In this document: positions 22,148-33,664 of the stretch, piece after piece
How positions within the stretch are numbered: the stretch's first letter is position 1
Layout of the letters: every line of letters begins with the position of its first letter
The notes under the pieces: generated by a model
What the model was told of the DNA's origin: nothing
The model's database searches: none
The model's input: the letters and a program-made list of their open reading frames with translations, nothing else
Made by a program: the position numbers and the translations under genes
NCBI GenBank assembly: GCA_037176885.1
Contig: JAWWNJ010000023.1
Span: forward strand, 1,302,001 to 1,366,000
Origin: Favolaschia claudopus
Taxonomy: Eukaryota; Basidiomycota; Agaricomycetes; Agaricales; Mycenaceae
DNA: 64,000 nucleotides
Direction: 5' to 3'

Positions 22148-23381
22148 TCAAGCAGTTTCACCGGCAATACTGCTTTCGACGACCTCGTGTAGCCGCTTTG
22201 GCTGTTTCGTTGATTTGGGTTTGGACTTGGGCTGCATTGCGCGCTTCTTTGTTGCGGGTGCAGCGGGTGTGTTGACGACGACATTCATCGTCTTTGTCGC
22301 GGTTTCGGTAATGGATGTAGACGTTGTCGTGGAAGTAAAAGAGGCAGCGGCGGTGAGCGACGAGACACTCGGTGCTAAACGTGAGCTGATGGGTTTCTTG
22401 GACGGGGAGGAGGGAGCAGACAAGGTTGGCCGCGACTTTGTCGATTTCACCCTCGTCGAAGTGGTAGAAGCGACAGATCTGGCAACAGACCTAGCGCGGG
22501 GTTTGCGTGTGGATTTTGATCTGGGGCTGAGGTGTAGTGAAGAAGACTCCGCCATGTCAACATCTTCATCCGACGAAGGCTCCCTAAAGGTTCGAGCCTT
22601 CTTGGATGTTCTCGACCGTGTACGGATACTGCTATGGCTGGCACCAGAGTCAGACTCCGAATCCGAGTCTGCATCGACGGCTCTCCGTGTTCGTTTACGA
22701 GACGCGGAGCCGCGAGGGTCATGACATCTTAATCGTGCACACGACGTCAATTTATCTTCATGAACGGTGGAGTCTGCTCGGAAGCGCGCGCGCTTGAGAT
22801 CAGTCTACATACAGTTGAGAAACGAAACAAGTCCCCAAAGTGAAGAAACAACCGACCGTGTGCATTCCCTCATAACACCATCCGTCGGGAGGTCCCATAT
22901 CGCCGTCTCCGTCAACCGTCTTTCCACAGCAGCCCCAAAGGGTCTCGTATCCCGCACCTTTTCCAACGCGCTCTACTTCGGCGCTTTCGTCGTCGTGGCC
23001 GATGAGACAGCTGCGATCATTGTTCTCGACATCAAAGTAGCCTTTATGGCAACGGACACAATGGAGTGTCGGGGGCACTTCAAGGAAGCGGAAGAACTCT
23101 GAAACCCCGATGAGAGCTTGCGGGGAAGCCGCAGAGAGATGGGAGAGGATGTATGAATGGACAGTCTTTGGGGGAATAGATTGGATGAGAGCGCCAAGGA
23201 CCGCGGGATCAGTTACATCCCCGGGGGGCGGTGAAGGGGTTATCGGAGGGCCAGCATCGTCGACTGTGGGAGAGGAACCGGACTCGACTACGGAGGGGGA
23301 TGGGGTGCGAAGCTGGATAGTTGTTGAGGGTTTGAGATCGAGTTTGGGTTCAGATTTCTTGGAGAAAAGGCCAAAAACCAT
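22148..23381 (-). CDS. Cys/His-rich (zinc-type) domain protein with disordered basic Ser/Thr tail
   Basis: Two-exon gene. The start at 23381 (MVFGLFSKKSEPKLDLKPST) is followed by a Pro/Ser region, then a helical segment (LGALIQSIPPKTVHSYILSH). A Cys/His-rich domain follows: LHCVRCHKGYFDVENNDRSC, IGHDDESAEVERVGKGAGYE and LWGCCGKTVDGDGDMGPPDG then WCYEGMHT. A GT-AG intron (about 22798-22855) joins to RARFRADSTVHEDKLTSCAR then LRC, adding the last Cys pair. The remaining 200 residues are Ser/Thr/Lys/Arg-rich (SKSTRKPRARSVARSVASTT) with acidic patches, typical of a disordered nuclear or chromatin protein. The stop is TGA at 22148-22150. Residue spacing suggests zinc binding; no named function. 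I believe the Cys-rich block recurs in other basidiomycetes, but this is from memory. Confidence 0.8.
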
Positions 23382-23575
23382 GGTTTCTGGGGGAAAATCA
23401 AGGGTGGGTAGATGATGGGAGGAAGAGAAAGAGGAGAGAGAGTGAATAGAGCAGCTCTAGCGTCACTTGGAGCTGAGGGAGACGAAAGAAGGAGTCAAGT
23501 CTAAAACCTGTCACGCGCGCGTCACAAGCGTCACAGGCACGACGCGACGCCGTGGGAATTAATGCACTTTGGTCT

Positions 23576-25123
23576 ATGACGACTACCTCGACGTTGAAGC
23601 AGGCCGCCGCGTTTTCTGTCCTTGCTTTCTTTTGCCTTTATTTTTTCTCTTCAGGCCTCGTCAATTCCAGCAATTTCACCAATTTTACAGTCAATTCTCA
23701 TAGTGCGCGGTGGACTATTTCAGTGGTTCAGTGTTTGACATCCGAATTCAAGGTACCCCAGATTTCAGTCGCTATAAGGCACCTAGAACACTCTCCGAGG
23801 ATGAATTCCCTATAAGTTCGCGTAATATCCGCTAAGCAATGACCGGGTAATTGAAAGCAATAAACAGATGACCGAAAGAGACGTACAATAATACTGGGCG
23901 ACATTCATGGAATGAACCAGCCTTTCCAGTCCGTCCGAGTTCCACGAATATGTAGGAGTGCTCTCTGATAGTCATTTAGTGCACTGCTAGACAAGATTTC
24001 CTTCGACCCCTCCTCTGATGCCCTGGTACATGTCGGTGATATCATTGCAAAGGGCCCAAACTCAGAGGATATTCTATCTTACATGGTCGCCCACAATATC
24101 ACTGGGGTAGGTATCTCTCTATAAATGCATCAATCCAAATCTAATCATTCAGGTCCGAGGCAACCACGACCAGAAAGTCATAGAATGGCGCACCTGGCTA
24201 AACTGGGTCACGCATCTCGACGGCGGTAAACACTTCCTCAACAACTTCCACCGCAAAGCTGAAGCGGCTGACCCCGACGATCCCGAACACTGGGCGGAAA
24301 AGCACATCAAGAAAACGAGCGAGACCAACTCGAAGTGGTGGAAACTCATACCTGAAGGATGGAAGATCCTCAGTGACCACTACCGCTTAGCGCGTGCCAT
24401 GTCGGACGCAGAGTATCAGTACCTCCTCTCACTTCCGCTTGTACTGCATGCCCCATCAGCGCATACCTTCATCGCACACGCCGGCGTTCTCCCCTCCGAC
24501 CCGCGGTACGCGCCGTCCCACCGCCGGCAACCCCTTGCACGCGTCCCTGTCCTTCCAGATGGCCTTAATCAAGCGGAGCATCCCGAAAAGACACTTGCCT
24601 TGCTGAGGCGTCTCCAAGAAGCCGCCATCCTCACAGAGGTGCCACAGAACACCGATCCCTGGGTCAACTTGAATATGCGCAGTATTCTCAAGGACAACTC
24701 CATCACTCGGTATGCAACGCAATGCTTTCGTTCTCGGCAAACTTCGCGTTCTGACTCTATATCAGGTCAAAGCACGGCGAACCATGGGCTAATCTGTGGA
24801 ACCGCGACATGTCACTCTGCGCAGGGTTCGACGGCCATCTGACTAGATCCTCCAAGACGAAGACGCCTCTATCCTGCTACCCTGCGACTGTTGTCTATGG
24901 ACACGCCGCTGCGCGAGGGCTCGACATCAAACGATGGTCCGTCGGTCTTGACTCTGGATGTGTTGCCAAAGGTCGCCTGTCCGCACTCGTGCTGGGCCCC
25001 AATATACCAAAATCCCATTCTGGACGGTTAGAAAGCATAGTAGGAGACATAGAAGCCCGGAAGAAGACTACAATCCCTTTCGGCGCTGGCGAGGCCCGTA
25101 TCGTTGACGTTTCATGCAAGTGA
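23576..25123 (+). CDS. PPN2: Calcineurin-like metallophosphatase, Ppn2-type (vacuolar polyphosphatase family)
   Basis: Metal-dependent phosphatase resembling yeast Ppn2/YNL217W, a zinc-dependent endopolyphosphatase. The start at 23576 (MTTTSTLKQ) leads into one membrane anchor (AAAFSVLAFFCLYFFSSGL). The next exon contains RYKAPRTLSEDEFPI. After an intron comes DRKRRTIILGDIHGMNQPFQ (metal motif GDIHG), then DALVHVGDIIAKGPNSEDIL (GDxxxKGP). Further on: GVRGNHDQKVIEW (GNHD), HTFIAHAGVLPSDPRY and, near the end, TVVYGHAAARGLDIKRWSVG, LDSGCVAKGRLSALVLG. All five phosphoesterase motifs are present and in order, so it should be active. The substrate could also be a diadenosine polyphosphate, since this fold includes such enzymes. 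The stop is at 25121-25123. Confidence 0.85.
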
Positions 25124-25272
25124 CCTTACGGACCTGAAGTCTGGCCGCCGCGTATCGTATTGCTTTATAATAACTCACTGTACTTGTACAATACAGACAC
25201 ATTTATTGCTTAATGGGCACACAACACGAATAAATACATATTAGCACGGCTGCGACTCAAGCTTGAAACGCT

Positions 25273-27787
25273 TTAACAAATGAACATGATGTTAGTGTCC
25301 TACAAACGAGTCGTCAGTCTCAAATATCAGTCTGCACAACGCGAGATGAACGCACCATCGGGTGGGAGCTTGAGAGCTGATTTCGAATTCAGCACAAATT
25401 CGTGATAGGATTGGGATTAGTCGCACCTGTGGCTTCTGAGAATATTTGGCTTTCAAAATGTCTCGCAAGGCGTTGAGGAGTTGCTGATAGCTCTGCTGTG
25501 GGTTCTGCGACAACGCGGTCATGAGTGCCTACATTGGGGTGAGATCGTATCGAGGAGTCATCTGAACGAAATGAACACGAACATAGCTCATCGCACCCGT
25601 TGCCTGCCCCGCTTCCGTAGCGTCAGCACTGGTCTGCGAGTCTTTACACCCGCTAAAGGAGATCTGATAGTATGGTAAAGCATATATCAGTAAGGGGCGC
25701 GAGCAACGATCTATGTCAAGCGAAAACGTACCACATCGGCGGGACTGGTGCGCGTCGCGCGAGTGTATTCTTCTGCCTTTTTGTTGCCGCCTGTTGCGGT
25801 TTTGACTAATCCCATGGCGGATTTGAAAACACCACCCATGTCTCCGCGTGTGTACGAGCTGAAGGCGGTTTTGAGACTAGATCCCGCCTCCGCAGCCAGG
25901 TTGGGTTCCTTGAGTTTGCCTTCCGTCGAGTACTGAATGAATTATCAGTCTGATGAAGCTAACAAAAGCAGGATTCGTACGACGTATGGGAGATCTGGAA
26001 GATTCACGTTAGCAAACGAGTTGGATTACAGACCGAAAGCTTACCAAGAGCAGTACCCGAATGGCACGACTGCGGCGGGGGACAAATCAGCTACGATAGT
26101 AAGGGTAGTAAGTGCGTAGAAGGGGCCTTACGTCGAATATGGCAGTAAGGCGACAGCCTGGCGGCAACGACCGCACCATGATATCGTGCATCATCTGAAG
26201 GGAAAATCAATTCTGAGGGGCAAAATTCAAGTTGAGCGGGGGTTTACGTCGTCCACGATATGGCCACTGTCTTGGAAGTCAAGCTGTAAACAAAGGATTA
26301 GTAGTGGACCCTGAGTTAGCTCGCAAATTTTACCGGGTAGATGACTGTGGAACGAGTCAGAAATGGCCACGAATGAAACAAATCAGCGCACCTTCGTCAT
26401 GACCATCGCCTTCGTCCCCGTCGACATCCTTGGTCTGTCCGCCATGCCCACTGTCTGAGACAAGGTTAGAACCGCGAGGACAAAGTGGCGAGAAAGACGC
26501 GATACAATGGAAGAAGAGGGAATCATTGGGGTTGGCACCGGATACAAGCCATTGCATGGCAGAGAACTAGGGTGGTTTGAGAGGCGGCAGAGGTACAACG
26601 AACGCGACGCACAATATTGTCCCTGGTGGGAAGCTGACGTGGATTTTGAGTATCATCCGTCAACATCACAATGTCCTCCTTCCTGTAACCGAATTGGGCT
26701 GCCCAGGGAAGTGAGCCTAAGCTCACAAGAAACGTATATAGACATACAGCACAGGAATCGTTGCATATTGTTCGCGTCGTTGATGCACCCGCGCAATTCA
26801 CCGTTTTGTCCGAAATAATTGATGCCGATCTGTGCTCCCGATGAAGACCCACACAACGACATGGGACAGAATACGCACGCATAATGCCTTCTTCTTTCCG
26901 TTGCACTGAGAGTACTGAAAGAATGGCTGTTGCATTTGGTGCTGATCATTCTGGAACTGGGGACCGTAGTTCTGCCGGGCTGCTGGGGGCATCGGAGGGG
27001 GTCCATGCGGCGGAGCGTAATGTCCTGGACTGGTGCAAGCATTGAAGAAGATGTTGTGGACAAAGACGAACCACTCACGGAGGCCCTGAAGGGGCTCCAT
27101 AGTTTCCAGGAGGGCCCGCGGGTGGCGCGTAATGCCCAGGCGGTCCAGGAGGAGGTGCGTATTGATTGTGTTGATGATGATGTTGCTGACCCGGGTAGTT
27201 TGATCTGTCTACTTGAGGTGGTGGTCCAGACGGCGGGCCGTATCTAAAACTGCGTCAGAGAGACGAAAATCGCCTCTGCGATATGCATACGAGGATTGCC
27301 TGCAGAACGAAGTCAGAAAAAGCTCGAGCCTAGAAATAGTTATGTGTACCCTGGAAATCCGGGTGAGGGGGATCCGGGGAATGCGAGACCTCTGGAACTA
27401 CAGAATGCTTAGTTAAATTGAACATCGAGGCGCAAGACACTATACCCTGGAGGTGGTCCGGAAGGGGGACCATATCTACAAAGTTGTTTCGCAACAAGTC
27501 AGATCGGTGGTTGGTCACGGTCGCGTTTGAATTGAAAGAACGCACCCACTTGGAGGTGCTCCAGGCGGGGGTCCATAGCCAGGGTGGTAGTCTGGTCCTG
27601 GTGCAGGCGAGCCATAGGGATCCCTAAAGTAGAAGTAAGACGGCTAGTTCTACTACGTCCTTTGTGATTTATATGCTTACGCGCTCGGAAACGCACTCGG
27701 AAATCTGTCAAGATCGCCATGAGTTTATGGTAGAGTAGTGTTGTGGATGACTGACGCTGGGGGCGGGGTTCCTCTATGATTGTACAT
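25273..27787 (-). CDS. Type I metacaspase with Pro/Gly/Tyr-rich N-terminal domain
   Basis: Caspase-like Cys protease with Arg/Lys specificity in known members. The start at 27787 ([20 protein letters not shown]) and about five short exons build a low-complexity prodomain of repeated [15 protein letters not shown] units and a QQHHHQHNQ patch (about 26930-27790). The protease domain begins [20 protein letters not shown] and continues [20 protein letters not shown]. The catalytic His lies in [20 protein letters not shown] and the catalytic Cys in [16 protein letters not shown]. The intron between Asp and Ser of DSCHSG ends at about 26085. The C-terminal part has [20 protein letters not shown] and ends [16 protein letters not shown], a standard metacaspase end; the stop is TAA at 25273-25275. 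The dyad is complete. Divergent from the sugar transporter. Confidence 0.9.
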
Positions 27788-28341
27788 GGTGGTAGGAGGA
27801 GAAGTCAGCTGCGATGAAAGACTCACAGCAGTGCTGTCAAGCGATGCTGAAGACCCGGCAATCAAAGTCTGCCTTGTTTAGTCGCACAACATCGCTTGGA
27901 CCGAGCCTGCTCGTTCACCGCCCATTTATGGCTTGTTTTGGTTCACGACCTTCCAGAAGATTCACATTGAGCTAAAATATGCGTCTCTGTGCCTTCAGAT
28001 AGCTGTTCCCCGCCAAATTTATTTCACGTCTGCTTTTCGGGCCGGTTAACGACACTCGGTGCCACTATGTCTTCGCAACTTCCCTGGCTTCTCACTAGTA
28101 TTTTCGCCCGCAACTGGCTCACATGTCTTCCCGCACTTCTTCTTACCCCACCGTACCTGCACGCCGACGTTCTTCCGGTCCTCCATTCGTACTTTCTCAC
28201 TGAATGAATTGACTGGAAATACACGGGTCCCCATGATATCACATCTCAGTCTTTCTTTCCCACTTGTATCTGCCGTACAACGGCTGGAGTATTTAAGAAC
28301 AACATACCGCTTCCTTCGCTGTTACTTCGACTTCCATCACT
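27788..28341. other. Divergent promoter region of metacaspase and sugar transporter
   Basis: About 550 bp between two start codons facing away from each other. Open frames on both strands (for example 28059-28493, which runs into the transporter's first exon) show no protein-like content. A CT-rich stretch precedes the transporter start, as is common upstream of fungal genes. Confidence 0.5.
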
Positions 28342-31300
28342 ATGGCTGGAGGAGGTGCAACAAGTACAGGTCCGTTGTCCACAACGCGTCGCCGCGCCTT
28401 GGCCGGTCCTTCCGGATGGGTGAGGGTGAATGCTCCTGTGCATATATCGCTCCATTGATCGTCTTTCAAGGCTGGTTTGGTTCACAACCGTAGGATATTC
28501 TCCATGGCAGTGTTTGCGTCGCTCGGGGGATTGTACGCTCTTTCTATTTGTCCTCTACCGTGAACCGCGCTTACCACAACTTCTTCCAAGGCTTTATGGT
28601 TTGTTGTTTTCCTTCAAACCGTTGTCTTATTCATTTTTGTCTTGTAGGATATAATCAGGTACCTGTTTTCTTTTCGACAATGAACCTAATCCAACCCATC
28701 CGATGTATATAGGGTGTATTCTCCGGGGTTCTCAAGTATGCTCTACCATACTCACCTGCCATTGCTTCCATTCATTGTCATCAGGATGCACACCTTCGTT
28801 GATAGGTTTGGGGATTCTCTCGAAATTCACAGACAATGACTAATCCCGTCTAGGATGGGGGATGCTGTCAACGACCCCGGCAAGCAAGGATGGCTTGTCT
28901 CCATTCTCGAGCTCGGAGCATGTGGGCAAATATCTTTGTCCCGCCTCGATTTGTCCTTTGACCCGGTTACCTAGGGCTGGGTGTTTTAGTAACAGGCAAG
29001 GGCTGAAGCCGTATGGGCGTCTCAAACTTGACATTTCGGTCCAGGTTATTTCGCTGATAAATTATCCCGCAAATACACTATCGTTCTCGGTGAGAGTTGG
29101 GCAATGGCGTCGTTTCTCATTCACTGAATACTCTATAGCTGTGGTCATTTTCTGCGTCGGTGTAATCGTACAGACGACGGCTAAGGCCTCGCCATCTATC
29201 TATGGTGGGCGATTAAAACCCAAGGGACGCACGAGTCGGACAATTCTCATATTCACATAGGAGGTCGGTTCGTAACCGGTCTTGGGGTGGGCTCTCTGTC
29301 CATGGCCGTTCCCTTGTATAACAGGTACGCACAATTTTCGGCTGCTTTACGCGTCTGAGGAGCTTGGGGCAGTGAAATCGCGCCCCCCGAAGTCCGTGGC
29401 AGCCTTGTCGCTCTGCAGCAACTGGTAAGGCGATCTTCTTCATCTCGTCTCTTTTGAAATTTTGATATTCGTAGGCGATTACATTCGGCATCATGATAAG
29501 CTTCTGGATCGACTTTGGTACGAATTATGTGCGTATGTCCATTGTGGACCAAGACATTCGACTAAGGCTTTGGAATCCTTCAGATCGGCGGCAACGGTGA
29601 CACCCAAAAAGAATCTGCGTGGAGACTTCCGATCGCCCTTCAGCTCGTTCCGGCGGTCATCCTTGGAGTAGGAGCTTTACGTTTGCCTTTTAGTCCACGG
29701 TGAAATTTCTGTCTCTTTGCAGGAAAGAAAGAGTACTGATCCTGCTTCAAGTTGGCTGGTCAATCAAGGAAGAAATGACGAAGCTGTCGCTGTCCTCAGC
29801 TACGCTCGCGGTCTCCCCGAAGACTCTGATCTGGTTCAGATTGAATTCCTGCACGTCATTCTAGAGTGCGGCGCAGTTCGTATGCACTGATACTTCACAC
29901 TTGATAGGGAAATCAAGGCCCAGTATCTTTTCGAGAAGGTAAAACTTGACTAACAAGTATTCAACCTGCCAGCGTTGAACAAGATTCAATTCGCAGGAGA
30001 CATCTGAGAAGAATTTTCCGCAGTACCAAGACGGATCCTTCATGTCAGGTTTCAAGCTTGGGCTCTTTGCATACCTCAGTCTACTTCGGGAACGAAGTAT
30101 GTTTATTACTTAGACGTGACAGAATGAAACTGAACTCTGCGTCAAGGTTTGCTCTACCGGGTCATGGTCGGAACTCTCACCATGTTCTTCCAGCAATGGA
30201 CTGGTCAGTGTTCAACTATTTGTAGTCACAGCATCTCTCTTGACAGATGACAATAGGAATCAACGCAATCTTGTACTACGCTCCTACCATTTTTCAAAGT
30301 CTTGGGTTGCAGGGGAATGTCCTTTCCCTGCTTGCGACTGGTGTCGTCGGTATTGCGTACGCGCATTCACTACGATTAAGGCTTCGCATTTTGAATCTCA
30401 TGCAGGATGTTCTTGGCCACGATACCAGCTGGTGAATTATTCAGTTTTCTCATATAGGGATCTCACTGACTGGTCCTTGCAGTTATTTACATCGATCAAC
30501 TGGGAAGACGACCGGTTCTGATTTCCGGCGCATTCCTCATGGCTGCGTACTCGTCGTTTCTTCGTCTTTCTCGTCGCCCTACCCATGCCAGTTTCATAGG
30601 TGCCACTTCATCGTAGCCGGTCTATTCCACACTGCACAGAATAACGCCGCAACTGGATGGGCAGCCTGCGCCATGGTTTGGATATTTGCCATAGGTTTTG
30701 GGTTCGTGTCTCTAAAACTCTTCTTTTCTCCTGGACTCTGTGGTTGTCTCTGATCACGGAACTTTCAAGATATTCATGGGGACCTTGTGCATGTACGCAG
30801 TTCAGCGAATTTAGGGCTATTCTGTTGAATCTGACCACTGTTCGTTCTAGGGATCATTATCGCCGAGGTAAGCATGCAGAGTCTCTGGTATCATGCAACG
30901 TCTAACGGCCAGGACACAAGATTTGGCCTCTGTCGGTGAGTGATCACTGGCGATTATCAAAGCTCTCAGTGCTGAGAATGAATCATTAGGTACGCGGCAA
31001 AGGCGTCTCCATCGCAGCTTCCTCGAACTGGGTATATATCCCGAGCTCAGCTATCCATACCTTTATTTCTGACCGCCATGGAAGATGAACAACTTTATTG
31101 TCGGTCAAGTCACTCCGACCATGTTGAAGCACCTGAGTTTCGGCACCTTCGTATTCTTTGGGGTTGGTTTTGCTGCTGCGGTTGGTGGCGATTACTGAAT
31201 TATGAATTCGCAGGCTTTCTCCCTCCTCGGTGGTCTGTTTATTCTCTTTTTCGTGAGCAATGTCCTTTGGCCGCATCTCTCAATTGCTCACGCGCTCTCA

Positions 31301-31553
31301 GGTCCCTGAAACGAAGGGGGTATCCCTCGAGGAGATGGAAGAAGGTTACTTTTCGCTTTTGTTCGCCTAATGACTTGTTGAATTGCTTGCAGTTTTCGGT
31401 AGCACCACTGGAATTGCGCGCGAAGACCAAGCTCGTCTTGATGACATCTATCGTCGACTTGGGCTCATGGAAGACGGCGCAAAGGGCACGAATAATGACA
31501 TCGAGGCGAAAGGATCGGAGGAGAGGGTGTCCGACTCGGAGAAGGCCGAGTGA
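28342..31553 (+). CDS. MFS sugar (hexose) transporter, exceptionally intron-dense
   Basis: Twelve-helix major facilitator of the sugar-porter family in the plasma membrane. Following splice signals step by step gives about 29 introns and one continuous product: [192 protein letters not shown] and [14 protein letters not shown]. Sugar-porter signatures are all present (GR..GLGVG, PESPRWL-like, QQ.TGIN, PETKG). Exon 3 is 8 nt and exon 4 is 11 nt; one intron (28996-29044) has a GC donor. The stop is TGA at 31551-31553. I see no lesion once introns are removed. The exact sugar cannot be told. Confidence 0.9.
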
Positions 31554-32253
31554 AGAGTGTGGGTTGGAACAGAGGAATTGGCATTACAATTTGAGGTGTA
31601 TATATGCTCCAGAATTGTTGTACTGTACTGCAGGAACGCACTTTTCCAGGTGGTTCTCGAATACAAGGAGCTAAATCGCGGTGGTCAGCCAAGATGCTAC
31701 AAATGCCAATGAAACACAGAAAAAAAAATCAGAAGTCGAGTAAGCTATCCTCAGTCCCCGAAGGGTAGGTAGTCTAACATGCTATTGACTTTGCCAAAGG
31801 CCATCCTGAGAGAGAAATGGAAAGGGACTAACCCGTTCTTTTTCCGAACGACACGTCGATGGAGCGAAGGAAGAGAAAGAAAGTGGCGGAGTCTGGCGGA
31901 GTGTGAATTTATGTGTTGATCGGATCATGGCACTCTCTGGTTTGTTGCAACGCGTTCGCCTCATGGCTCTTGTCGGGACGATGGGGTCTCTCGGGGCTGC
32001 AGAACTGGTGGTAATCAGCCCGTTTGCCTCCCGATAGTACTCAAGTTCATCGGTCCACCCTTCATCGGCGTTGCTGTGTCCTTGTGGCTCAATAAACTGT
32101 ATTGTACTCATCGTTGGCTCGTTGCGTGCTATCAGTCGCCAGAAATCCTTGTGTTCTTGTCATTTCCGACCAGCATCAGATTCAGTGCTTCCTTTTAATT
32201 CTTGTGTGTCTGTTGCGCCACCCTCAACTCTCTCCAACTCTTGCCCTCCAAAC
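31554..32253. other. Intergenic, 700 bp, no confident gene
   Basis: A 109-codon minus-strand open frame from a true ATG (31782-32111, starting MSTIQFIEPQGHSNADEGWT) is the only candidate. Its composition is Ser/Thr/Arg-rich, it has no motif, and it could equally lie in the leader of the downstream plus-strand gene. A homopurine/A-rich tract at about 31718-31735 lies downstream of the transporter. Confidence 0.4.
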
Positions 32254-33450
32254 ATGGCTGGTTCTGCTCCGCAGCCCGGTCGCATCGATGTGCTGTTTCC
32301 ATCGTCGGCTAGCAGGCCCATCACTAGACGGATTACCTCCCCCATTACCCCAGGCACTACAGCAGCTGTTACCGGGATCGTTTTCCCCTCTCCGCTCGAG
32401 TCTGCTTCCTCCGAACCTCAGTCTTCCAGTCACAGAAGGCCCCGTCCGCTGCGCCGCATGTCGAGGATCGACGCCACTGCATGTCAACGCGATTGCGTTG
32501 ATATCTCTCCCACTCTGATCAGCACTCCCCCGCTTGTAGACGATGCCACAGCTCTGGACGATCTTTGGAGTTCTCTGAGAGCTCAGAAAGAGCTCAAGAT
32601 GAACAAAGAGCATGCCAAAGTCAAGTCTCTTGAGGAGTACAAACCCACGACTGTGTTCAATCACATACCCAAATCCCCTTCGCCGCGGCCTCCCTCAAGA
32701 ATGGTGATAAGGTTGGTTTTGTACTTTTGTGGATGTTCTGGATGGTGAACAATGAGCCAACAGTGATACCCCGAAACTAGCTCCCGAATCACCTCCTACT
32801 ACTGGACAAAGCACTCGAACACGCGAGCGTCGGGCGTTATTGGAGGATGTTTTGCTGAATGACCGTTCTGTTCAAGATAGAGACTCATTCTTTCGCACAC
32901 CATCGCCTTACCCTCCGATACCTGAGATTCGGCAGACGCCGTCGCCACCTAAAGCACCGAGTCCCAGTCCCAAGAGGAAGAAATCAATGTGAGTTTGAAT
33001 GTTGCTCAACGGTAGTATGTTGATTACGTCCCTAGTACCTTGATTCGCACTATTCCGGAGAAGAACTACTCTATTGCTATCTTTGATTTGCGAAATGTTG
33101 AGCGCGAGGATATTCGAGTGACATACAGGTATGATTCTTTTAGACCTTATAATCCGCCAAAACCTACATTCTTTTAAAGAAGGGACCACATCGTAGTGTC
33201 CTGGGAGAAGTGGGAGGTTGAGAATTGGGAAGAAGAAGACTGCATCGCTCGGCGGACTGTGGAACGCGTGTATCACAGGATTATCCCACTCCCGGAGGGA
33301 ACTAAGGTAATTCCTTGTACACTCCGCCCAGATTGCCTTGGACTCATCTGAAATTCGTCGCCGCAGTTTCGAGATGTCTATTGCGCAATGAAAGGAGAAG
33401 ATTTGCTGCTACGTTATCCCCTGGTTGGAACCAGTGGTTTGGAGGCCTAA
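32254..33450 (+). CDS. Protein with disordered N-terminus and C-terminal Hsp20/alpha-crystallin-like domain
   Basis: The start at 32254 (MAGSAPQPGRIDVLFPSSAS) opens a Ser/Pro/Thr-rich region with many basic residues, followed by TTVFNHIPKSPSPRPPSR. After an intron (about 32711-32762): TRTRERRALLEDVLLNDRSV and a second Pro/Ser/Lys block ending SPSPKRKKS. Three small exons then encode a beta-rich module: LIRTIPEKNYSIAIFDLRNV, EREDIRVTYR, RDHIVVSWEKWEVENWEEED and VYHRIIPLPEGTK, FRDVYCAMKGEDLLLRYPLV. The pattern of a strand pair, a Trp/acidic loop, then R.IPLPEG...V.A...DLLL.YP matches the alpha-crystallin fold of small heat-shock proteins. The stop is TAA at 33448-33450. Chaperone activity is inferred only from fold; the long disordered arm is not typical of a small Hsp. 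Confidence 0.8.
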
Positions 33451-33664
33451 GTAAGTTATGTATGTATTTGTACGCGTGTCTGTAGAGCTGCGGCACAGTG
33501 AGAATTCATGTCCGTTTGCAAGCAAGTTGATGAGCAGGTTTAAGCATGGCGCGCGGGGTACTTACAAATGGAGAAAAGATAGCGCGCGTCTTACGCGCGC
33601 CGGGTTACCCATCAGTGGCCGTCGTGCTGCGTGCCACTGTAACCACTCTTTCTCTCTTTCCACC

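Noticed and set aside
28342..31553. Sugar transporter as a pseudogene because of many in-frame stops
   Set aside because: Every stop falls inside a segment with proper donor and acceptor signals, and removing these gives a complete sugar-porter protein.
31782..32111. 109-codon minus-strand open frame from a true ATG
   Set aside because: No motif or neighbour context, low-complexity composition; kept only as a note in the intergenic entry.
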